Shown here: in pieces, positions 14,216-22,569 of the stretch
Layout of the letters: the number at the start of each line of letters is the position of its first letter
Numbering within the stretch: the first letter of the stretch is position 1
Virus record (IMG/VR): IMGVR_UViG_3300028840_008153
Location: 1-64,000 of that record
Strand: one strand, 5' to 3'
DNA: 64,000 nucleotides
Source: a virus
Position numbers and translations under genes: made by a program
Notes under the pieces: model-generated
Database searches by the model: none
Told to the model about the DNA's origin: nothing
Seen by the model: only the letters and a program-made list of their open reading frames with translations

Positions 14216-14989
14216 ATGCGCCTGGTCCCCCTCCTGTTCCTGCTTCTGCTGGTCGGCTGCGTGGCCGACAACGAATCCAGGCAGTCGTCCGATCCCGTCA
14301 CGGAAACCCACATCAACGTCCCGCCACCCAAGGTCGAGGTGAAGCAGGCGGACACGGACAAGATCGTGGAGGACACGGCCGCCCGCGTCTCGCAGAACGT
14401 CAAGACCGATCTGGCAGCCAACCAGGCCCAGCTGTCCGGCCATATCGTGGCGCAGCTTCACAAGCTGGAGGCCAACATGAAGGGGCTTCTCAATCTGGAG
14501 GCCAAGCTGGAGAACAAGATGTACGCCGACCTGAGAGCCGATCTGACCAGCACGGTCTCGGCCGTCGCCGAGCTGAGGGCCAACTTCAGCGCCAACGTGA
14601 CCGTGACCAACAAGATGGACGCCAAGATCGACAACCAGATGAAGGCGCTCTCGGACATCAAGACCGAACTGGGAAACGTGGCAGGGCAGGCCGACGCCAC
14701 GGTCGCCGCTCAAATGGGCCTGTCCAACAAACTCACCAAGATGCAAACCACGCTGCAGACCGATATCAAGGCGGGGCGGGATGTGAACATGTGGCCCGTG
14801 TCTGCGGTGATCACGGTGCTGGGAATCGTGCTGCTGCTGGGCGGGCTGATCTTCGGGATCACGGCCGTCATTGCCAAGCGGGCCTACGACAACGCGCGCG
14901 CGAGGCAGGACAACTACATGAAGCTGCTGATGGCGGCTCTCGGCGATCTGGAGCCCCACAAGGCCGAGAAGATCCGAGCGCAGCTCTGA
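14216..14989 (+). CDS. Lipoprotein with coiled coil and C-terminal membrane anchor; candidate unimolecular spanin, 257 aa
   Basis: A lipoprotein signal (RLVPLLFLLLLVGC) ends at a lipobox cysteine at residue ~15. A long helical, heptad-like region (residues ~40-190) follows, then one strong transmembrane segment (VSAVITVLGIVLLLGGLIFG, ~195-215) and a 45-aa basic tail. An outer-membrane lipid anchor plus an inner-membrane anchor linked by a rod is the plan of one-piece spanins such as T1 gp11, which fuse the two membranes at lysis. It is longer and has a larger tail than T1 gp11. AGGAG precedes the ATG. Alternatively a virion or envelope rod. Confidence 0.6.
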   Translation: MRLVPLLFLLLLVGCVADNESRQSSDPVTETHINVPPPKVEVKQADTDKIVEDTAARVSQNVKTDLAANQAQLSGHIVAQLHKLEANMKGLLNLEAKLENKMYADLRADLTSTVSAVAELRANFSANVTVTNKMDAKIDNQMKALSDIKTELGNVAGQADATVAAQMGLSNKLTKMQTTLQTDIKAGRDVNMWPVSAVITVLGIVLLLGGLIFGITAVIAKRAYDNARARQDNYMKLLMAALGDLEPHKAEKIRAQL

Positions 14990-14993
14990 TAGG

Positions 14994-15021
14994 TAAAAAA
15001 AGGGCGCCTTACTGCGCGCCC
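14994..15021 (-). terminator. Rho-independent terminator overlapping a stop codon
   Basis: On the minus strand the stem GGGCGC/GCGCCC is followed by seven T residues. The TAA of the gene at 15009 lies inside the loop, and the T run abuts the plus-strand stop of the spanin candidate, so it separates the convergent pair. The T run is followed by ACCTATCAG, close to the TAGCTATCAG seen after other terminators. Confidence 0.75.
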
Positions 15022-15320
15022 TGTTTGGCTTTGCCCTCGGCAGTGAGAATCACCTCTGCCAGGGCTTCTACCCAAGACTTCCACCGTGCATGCCGCGCCT
15101 GAGCCATCCGCAGCTCCCTTTCCGCACGAACAAGATCCAACTTGTCAGCGCGATGCCTCTCTCGTTCTAAGTCTTTCTCAGCACGAGCGAGTTCCTGGGC
15201 CTTCAGGTTCTCCTGGGAGCGGCAGTGTGCCATGAGCGTATCTAGTGGGTCCGTGCCGGCCAGCAGGGCTCCACAGTCCGGGCAGAACTTAGTCGTACGT
15301 TCCTTCTGGCAGCAGATCAT
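15009..15320 (-). CDS. Zinc ribbon plus coiled-coil protein, 103 aa
   Basis: N-terminal CC...CPDC cluster, then a charged coiled coil (KDLERERHRADKLDLVRAER) over ~40 residues. The leader resembles the GGAGAAACAAA type of the neighbouring small genes. Its stop lies within the terminator hairpin. Function unknown. Confidence 0.65.
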   Translation of the reverse strand: MICCQKERTTKFCPDCGALLAGTDPLDTLMAHCRSQENLKAQELARAEKDLERERHRADKLDLVRAERELRMAQARHARWKSWVEALAEVILTAEGKAKQGAQ

Positions 15321-15356
15321 TTGTTTCTCCAGGATGTGAGCGCTCGTACGCTCGGG

Positions 15357-15443
15357 CTAACTGAAAAACAACAGGAGCAAGGCGTAGCCCACGATCGTCC
15401 CGATCACTACGCCCCAGTTGGTTTCCTTCTCTTCAGCGGGCAT
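15357..15443 (-). CDS. Tiny single-membrane-segment peptide, 28 aa
   Basis: A 28-codon frame: a charged start (PAEEKETNWG) followed by one hydrophobic segment (VVIGTIVGYALLLLFF) ending at the stop. A GAGGGG-type site precedes the ATG at 15443. Its 5' end overlaps the 64-aa gene in another frame. The composition is clearly that of a membrane peptide, so I include it, but it is very short. Confidence 0.5.
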   Translation of the reverse strand: MPAEEKETNWGVVIGTIVGYALLLLFFS

Positions 15444-15601
15444 GATCGCCCCTCTCTCCCCTCCGTGGACTTCGGAACCGGTTCCGAAATCGGGCCAAAG
15501 GGCAGGTTCAGTTGCCTGCCCTTGCGTTCGTACCTGCGTTTTTCCTCCATCTCGGCCAGGACCCGCTGAAGGATCTGACCGAGGCGTTCGGGCTGTCCCA
15601 T
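15407..15601 (-). CDS. Small basic protein, 64 aa, with operator-like palindrome inside
   Basis: Starts GQPERLGQILQRVLAEMEEK, a likely helix, then a basic and proline-rich tail. The ATG at 15601 lies 3 nt after the upstream stop. The palindrome TTCGGAACCGGTTCCGAA (15471-15488) falls inside, coding SEPVPK. No function recognised. Confidence 0.55.
   Translation of the reverse strand: MGQPERLGQILQRVLAEMEEKRRYERKGRQLNLPFGPISEPVPKSTEGREGRSCPLKRRKPTGA
15471..15488. promoter_or_regulatory. Operator-like palindrome, copy 2 (perfect 18 bp)
   Basis: TTCGGAACCGGTTCCGAA is a perfect 18-bp palindrome within the 64-aa gene, about 28 nt upstream of the start of the 28-aa membrane peptide. Four related sites exist elsewhere in the window. 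Confidence 0.5.
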
Positions 15602-15603
15602 GA

Positions 15604-16113
15604 TCAGCCCTCCATCGCTTTGTATTTGGCCAGCAGGTGAGCCAACTTTATGGACAGTTCGGTGAAGCAGCATAGTTTGTCCACGTCGTGTTCCGGCGGC
15701 ACCAAGCGAACGGCTTCAATGTGAGCAGCACCCACCCGCATTGCCTCCTTCCGGTTCGCCGCCGAAGGCTCCGCCTCGACGATCCGGATCTGAGACCGCA
15801 AGTCGGTAATGGCCCGATGAAGCGTGATATCTTTTTGCGCGGTCTGCACGAAGTCAGACGCGTGGCTGATTCTCTCAGCCTGGTCGAGGAGAAACTGGAC
15901 ATCCTCGTAGTGTCGGCGCATCTGCTGAAACGACGGTCGGAGGAGTCCCTCCGAGGCCCCCAAATCCATCAATCGCTGGTAGATCTCGGCATTCTTTATC
16001 AGCCGAGCCAGCGAATACGCCAGTATGTTCGTCTCTCGCAACCGAGAGAACTCGATGAAGCTCTGGGCGGCCTCTTCAGCCCCCTCTGTGAGGTACTCGG
16101 CTAACGTCCCCAT
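15604..16113 (-). CDS. Helical protein, 169 aa
   Basis: All-helical character (LAEYLTEGAEEAAQSFIEFS; HYEDVQFLLDQAERI), no membrane segments. Preceded by the repeated element that ends TTAAAATCATGTGCAGGAC on the minus strand and by a GGAGGG ribosome site. Unknown function. Confidence 0.65.
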   Translation of the reverse strand: MGTLAEYLTEGAEEAAQSFIEFSRLRETNILAYSLARLIKNAEIYQRLMDLGASEGLLRPSFQQMRRHYEDVQFLLDQAERISHASDFVQTAQKDITLHRAITDLRSQIRIVEAEPSAANRKEAMRVGAAHIEAVRLVPPEHDVDKLCCFTELSIKLAHLLAKYKAMEG

Positions 16114-16138
16114 TTATCTCCCTCCGGTTAAAGGTAAG

Positions 16139-16180
16139 TCCTGCACATGATTTTAACGCCTGCGGGGGCTGAATTTAGAG
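16139..16180 (-). repeat. Repeated intergenic element, copy 1
   Basis: The minus strand reads GCCTCTAAAT..., a GC-rich imperfect hairpin, then GGCGTTAAAATCATGTGC. Nearly the same block lies at 22524-22569, and looser versions at 16636-16676 and 29946-29990. All lie between consecutive leftward genes. It may combine the end of one transcript with the start of another. Confidence 0.5.
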
Positions 16181-16216
16181 GCTGGGCCGAAGGCCCGCCT
16201 GTGATAAGATTCGCCC

Positions 16217-16366
16217 ATGAGGAAGGGAAACGAATACGAAAACCGGTACTGCACGGTCTGCCTGAAAACCACGCGACACGAGAAGCGGGGCAGTACGGCC
16301 GTTTGTCTCAGGTGCGGTCGGAAGAAGCGGCCCAGCCAGGCGCGAATACCTAAAAAAGGGCGCTAG
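16217..16366 (+). CDS. Small basic zinc-ribbon protein, 49 aa
   Basis: A plus-strand frame with two CxxC pairs 14 residues apart (YCTVC...CLRCG) and a basic tail, the size and pattern of tiny zinc-ribbon nucleic-acid binders. Its last codons overlap the terminator and stop of the convergent minus-strand gene. The ribosome site is weak, so the call rests on the motif. Confidence 0.5.
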   Translation: MRKGNEYENRYCTVCLKTTRHEKRGSTAVCLRCGRKKRPSQARIPKKGR

Positions 16367-16372
16367 GCGCCC
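16352..16372 (-). terminator. Rho-independent terminator
   Basis: Minus strand: stem GGGCGC/GCGCCC directly followed by six T residues. The TAG stop of the gene at 16363 is contained in the hairpin. Confidence 0.75.
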
Positions 16373-16569
16373 CTTCGAAGTTTCTCCGTGCGGGCAATGA
16401 TTCCCGCAGCCTCGACCACGTCTTGCATGTCATCCGCTTCTCGGATGACCCGGCCGGCACGCTCGATCAGCCGCTGCCGCGCCCGATCCAGCTTTTCGGC
16501 ACGCAGCATTCGTAGGGTCTGGTGACCTCTACGCAGCGCTATCCGTCGCTCGCGTTCCTTGGTCGTCAT
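16363..16569 (-). CDS. Small basic helical protein, 68 aa
   Basis: Arg-rich helices throughout (RERRIALRRGHQTLRMLRAE), giving a high positive charge and likely nucleic-acid binding. It sits between two terminators, so it is probably transcribed as a small unit. No family recognised. Confidence 0.6.
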   Translation of the reverse strand: MTTKERERRIALRRGHQTLRMLRAEKLDRARQRLIERAGRVIREADDMQDVVEAAGIIARTEKLRRGA

Positions 16570-16591
16570 GGCTCTCTCCTGTCCTCCGGGT

Positions 16592-16623
16592 CAAAGAAAA
16601 GAGCGGGCCGAATTGGCCCGCTC
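16592..16623 (-). terminator. Strong rho-independent terminator after the phosphoesterase gene
   Basis: Minus strand: perfect 9-bp stem GAGCGGGCC/GGCCCGCTC, loop AATTC, then TTTTCTTT. A second hairpin (AACCCC/GGGGTT, ~16650) lies between it and the phosphoesterase stop. Confidence 0.85.
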
Positions 16624-16665
16624 CTAAAGGTGCGTACTTTATCCTAACCCCTTCAGGGGGTTATT

Positions 16666-17364
16666 TTAGAGGCTGTAGTGCATGAGCTTGACGGACTCGC
16701 CGTCGATCTCGACGTAGGTGTTGGAGCCTTTCCACTCCCCGGCATTCACGTACTCGATCCGTCCGTCTCCACGGACGTGCTCGGGCGTGTGCAGGTGGCC
16801 CATCACCAGAACGTCAAAACCCATCTTGCCGTAGTGCCTCCGAGCCTTCTCCCGCATCCCGTCCTTCAAGCGCTGGTAGCTGTTGCGGTCCTTGAAGTAG
16901 GAAGGAGCGTCGTAGGCCCGTGGTTTGGGAGGCTTCATGAAGAGGTGCTCGCAGACCTTGCGGGTCCACGAACTGAGGCGGTAGAGGGGGTAATACCACA
17001 ACATCATGTGGTCGAACTGATGACCGTGGATGACGGCCACCTTGCGCTTGCCCGCACGCACGGCCGTGAAGTGGGGCCGGACGGGCACGGTGTTGGTGTC
17101 GAGAACGGGGTCTTCCAGGTAGGCGCTGTCGTGGTTGCCCAGCAGGTACTCAACAATGACCTTTTTGGCGTAGAGCCGATCGAAGAAGGTTTGCAGGCTC
17201 TTGTGCTTCTGTCGAAGGGTCTCGGCGTCCTCGTCCCAGAGATCAAACAGGTCCCCGGCAATGATCAGGCGGTCACATTCGAGCGTGAACAGGAAGCTCT
17301 TGAAGGCTTCCAGCTCGCAGCGGACGCTGCCAATGTGGATGTCCGACACGATAACCGTCTTCAT
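16666..17364 (-). CDS. Metallophosphoesterase, LpxH/UDP-diacylglucosamine hydrolase-like, 232 aa
   Basis: The five metal-binding motifs of calcineurin-like phosphoesterases occur in order: SDIHIG (D, H), GDLFDLW, LLGNHD, VIHGHQFD and VMGHLHTPE. Their spacing and the GDLFDLW form are closest to LpxH-type enzymes, which cleave UDP-2,3-diacylglucosamine in lipid A synthesis. The central KDRNSYQRLKDGMREKARRH resembles the helical cap. The real substrate may be another pyrophosphate. It is a single-gene unit between the small-protein cluster and the fibre genes. Confidence 0.85.
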   Translation of the reverse strand: MKTVIVSDIHIGSVRCELEAFKSFLFTLECDRLIIAGDLFDLWDEDAETLRQKHKSLQTFFDRLYAKKVIVEYLLGNHDSAYLEDPVLDTNTVPVRPHFTAVRAGKRKVAVIHGHQFDHMMLWYYPLYRLSSWTRKVCEHLFMKPPKPRAYDAPSYFKDRNSYQRLKDGMREKARRHYGKMGFDVLVMGHLHTPEHVRGDGRIEYVNAGEWKGSNTYVEIDGESVKLMHYSL

Positions 17365-17376
17365 TCACGGGTCACC

Positions 17377-18396
17377 TCAGCTGGTTAGTTCTCGGAACAG
17401 CATCAACCACGCCGCCATTTCCCCCACCCCGGAACTTTGCTTGTTGGCGGCCATGCGCATCTTCCAGTTGGGATGCACCCATTCCGCCTTGTAGACGTCC
17501 ACCTCGAAGACGCCCAAGGGGTTGCCCATGGGAATGTTTTTGAGGAAGAAGACCTCGACCTGCACGTTCAACAGATGGAAGACGCCTGTGTTGGTCAGGG
17601 GAGCCCCGGCGCTAGGCGAGACCACCCCCGTAAAGAATTCAGCATCCCAATACCCGGTGTTGCTCAACTGCTCATTGCTCGTCGGCACGGGCACGCACTG
17701 CGACGGGTAAACCCGATGCGTCGCGTGCGGGTGGTTGGGAATCAGAATGCTGTATCCCAGGCCCGTGTTGTAGGGCAGCACGGGGATGGGCTCCTCGCCG
17801 CCTGAAGAGGAGGAAGACGAGCTGCCTTGCGGGATCTCCTCATAGGGCGTGGCAGGCATAACCACCGAGAAGCTGAAGCGGTCGTCCATGTCCCAGTTGG
17901 CCACGGGGGAGTAGAAGACCTCGCCGTCGTGCAGCTCCACGGGGGCCTGGAACTGGATGTCCACTGCCTTGTTTCCGTCTTCCCCGTCAAAGCTCAATCG
18001 CAGGTTCTGGCCGTCGCCCACGCCCGAAGCCGGAGGCGTGGGATTGAGATTGTCGCCCGCCCCCGTGAACCAGGTCCTGAAGCCCTTGGTCGCTGGCCAC
18101 GGCACGACTTCAGCAGTCTCTTCGATAACCACAGATTGTGTGGTGGGATCACTTGGCGTGTTGTCGTGAGCGGCGATCAGGCCCCCGCACGGTTCTGTCG
18201 TATCCCCATCCAGTGTCGTTTTGTCGGCCGAAGAGAGTTGCGTTTTGAATCGCACAGTGAGCGTGTCGCCGGAAGTGCTGACATCATCCAATGCCGTAAC
18301 AATCGAAGAGGCTTGGATCTCGTCGTGGAGTTTGGCCGTGTTGGCGCCGCCGTCCGGGAAGTCGTCGGCAATCGAGTACGTGTAGCTGTAAGACAC
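17377..18396 (-). CDS. Virion protein with seven-serine linker, 339 aa
   Basis: N-terminal domain (SYSYTYSIADDFPDGGAN) looks like the short attachment domains of phage tail or fibre proteins, followed by a beta-rich middle, the linker QGSSSSSSSGG at ~190, and a C-terminal domain. No enzyme motif. It is the last of four adjacent virion genes, downstream of three collagen-like fibres. Confidence 0.65.
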   Translation of the reverse strand: MSYSYTYSIADDFPDGGANTAKLHDEIQASSIVTALDDVSTSGDTLTVRFKTQLSSADKTTLDGDTTEPCGGLIAAHDNTPSDPTTQSVVIEETAEVVPWPATKGFRTWFTGAGDNLNPTPPASGVGDGQNLRLSFDGEDGNKAVDIQFQAPVELHDGEVFYSPVANWDMDDRFSFSVVMPATPYEEIPQGSSSSSSSGGEEPIPVLPYNTGLGYSILIPNHPHATHRVYPSQCVPVPTSNEQLSNTGYWDAEFFTGVVSPSAGAPLTNTGVFHLLNVQVEVFFLKNIPMGNPLGVFEVDVYKAEWVHPNWKMRMAANKQSSGVGEMAAWLMLFRELTS

Positions 18397-18407
18397 GCTT
18401 CCTCCTC

Positions 18408-19313
18408 CTACGTTGGGATCTTCCAGAACTCAAGATCCGCGTCCGAGATATAGAACGTGCGCGTGGGGCCTCCGACGGCGGCGCCTTTCCATCGCAGGGC
18501 AAACTGACGTGACTGACTCGTGAAGTCGATGTGAAAGAACCCCGCGTAGTTCACGCCATCGTCGTCCGAGTCCAGGTAGAACGTTCTGTGCTTGTAAGCC
18601 ACGCTATTGGTGACGTCGTAGATTTGAACCTCAATATCGCCACCAGAACTCATATACAGGAACGCCGAGAAGCCAACCCTGTACATACCAGTCAGCGTCG
18701 GCGTCGTGAACGAGGTCTTGGTCGACCACGTCGTTTTTGACGTGGTTGAGCTTTCGCCGTGTGAACTGGAATATTGATGGTCCTGATAGCCGGGCCCCGT
18801 TGTGCCCGAGGCCCCTGTGACCCCTGTGACGCCCGTCGCACCAATAACGCCTTGCGCCCCCGTAGCGCCCTGCGGACCTGTGGCCCCCGCCGGACCCTGA
18901 TCGCCGGTGGCGCCCTGCGGCCCCGTTGCCCCTTGTGCCCCTTGAGGGCCCGTCGCCCCCGTCACGCCGTTGGGGCCAGTGGCGCCCGTTGGACCGATCG
19001 AACCTGTCGGGCCCTGATTACCGGTCACTCCTTGCTGCCCGGTCGCGCCGGTAATGCCAATGGCCCCCTGCGGGCCAGTGACCCCCGTAGCTCCGTCCGA
19101 GCCGGTAGCCCCCGTAGCGCCCGTCGCGCCCGGGGGTCCGACTTCCGTTACGTTTGTGGTGGAGCCGTCATCGTCCTTGGTGTACCACTTGGACGTGGCC
19201 GTGCTGTAGATCTGGGAGCCCTTATATACGTTGGTGGGTGTCGACGTGGGGTCGTGATCGACCGTCACGCTGCGCAGCTGCTCGCCCAGATCGATAGTGC
19301 CGATGATGGCCAT
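18408..19313 (-). CDS. Collagen-like fibre protein, 301 aa
   Basis: N-terminal attachment domain of ~58 residues, then ~40 Gly-X-Y triplets rich in Thr and Ala ([19 protein letters not shown]), then a ~115-residue beta-rich head. Collagen-like triple helices are known in phage tail fibres and trimerise them. The head differs from the heads of the next two fibres. Likely a host-contact or trimeric structural fibre. Confidence 0.85.
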   Translation of the reverse strand: MAIIGTIDLGEQLRSVTVDHDPTSTPTNVYKGSQIYSTATSKWYTKDDDGSTTNVTEVGPPGATGATGATGSDGATGVTGPQGAIGITGATGQQGVTGNQGPTGSIGPTGATGPNGVTGATGPQGAQGATGPQGATGDQGPAGATGPQGATGAQGVIGATGVTGVTGASGTTGPGYQDHQYSSSHGESSTTSKTTWSTKTSFTTPTLTGMYRVGFSAFLYMSSGGDIEVQIYDVTNSVAYKHRTFYLDSDDDGVNYAGFFHIDFTSQSRQFALRWKGAAVGGPTRTFYISDADLEFWKIPT

Positions 19314-19316
19314 TCA

Positions 19317-22000
<2,684 letters not shown>

Positions 22001-22009
22001 GGTTCTGTC

Positions 22010-22038
22010 ACTCTATCAATTCAGCTGGTTTCAGGCAA
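22010..22038 (-). promoter_or_regulatory. Promoter-like boxes just upstream of the fibre operon
   Basis: Minus strand: TTGCCT (22033-22038), 17-bp spacer, TAGAGT (22010-22015). The -35 is identical to that at 9.1 kb. The start site would lie about 3 nt before the ATG at 22000, so any transcript would be almost leaderless. A terminator lies just upstream, so some promoter is expected here. Confidence 0.45.
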
Positions 22039-22054
22039 CACATCTCCCGATAGC

Positions 22055-22079
22055 TAAAAAAGGGGAGAACGCTCCCCTT
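22055..22079 (-). terminator. Rho-independent terminator with TAGCTATC tail
   Basis: Minus strand: stem GGGGAG/CTCCCC, loop CGTT, then TTTTTTAGCTATC. It ends the unit of the gene at 22080. Confidence 0.85.
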
Positions 22080-22484
22080 CTAACGGATCTCCATGAAACA
22101 GTCCATCCTTACCCCGTTCACGTGCAGGTCCCGTTTAGGGTGAATGACGACCTGCCACCGCCCTGTCAAGGCTCTCGCCTCTGCCACGAAAACGGCTTGC
22201 TCGTCGTGCTCATCCTCGTCCTTCTCGTCCTCCTGAATGTACTTCCGCATGCATTCCATCATCACCGGAGTGATGTTGTAGTTCCAACCGTCGGGGCTTG
22301 TACCGAGCCCCTCGAAATCCCGATCGCCTATGTAGATTGGAAGCTCCCCGTATATCAGTTCGTCCAGCCTTCTGAAAATCGCTTCCAGCCACACCTTTTC
22401 GTGCGGTTCCAAAAGGCATGTCGGGTCCCTTCGACGTCGCGCCACTTGCTCGCGCAGTGGAAACCGTCGCTTGCGTTGTTTCAT
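22080..22484 (-). CDS. Hypothetical protein, 134 aa
   Basis: Very basic start (KQRKRRFPLREQVARRRR), then a helical and beta domain with an acidic loop (EDEKDEDEHDE). No family recognised. A TTGGAGGG site precedes the ATG. It follows the repeated TTAAAATCATGTGC element. Confidence 0.6.
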   Translation of the reverse strand: MKQRKRRFPLREQVARRRRDPTCLLEPHEKVWLEAIFRRLDELIYGELPIYIGDRDFEGLGTSPDGWNYNITPVMMECMRKYIQEDEKDEDEHDEQAVFVAEARALTGRWQVVIHPKRDLHVNGVRMDCFMEIR

Positions 22485-22523
22485 GACACACCCTCCAATG
22501 GGTTAAAAGTGCGGACATCACTC

Positions 22524-22569
22524 GTCCTGCACATGATTTTAACGCCATGTGGGGGTGTGATTTAGAGGC
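22524..22569 (-). repeat. Repeated intergenic element, copy 2
   Basis: Shares GCCTCTAAAT and GGCGTTAAAATCATGTGCAGGAC with the copy at 16139. It includes the stop codon of the upstream 881-aa gene and precedes the gene at 22484. Confidence 0.5.

Noticed and set aside
16147-16353. 68-codon plus-strand frame
   Set aside because: Out of frame with the 49-aa zinc-ribbon frame, which has the CxxC pairs; no motif of its own.
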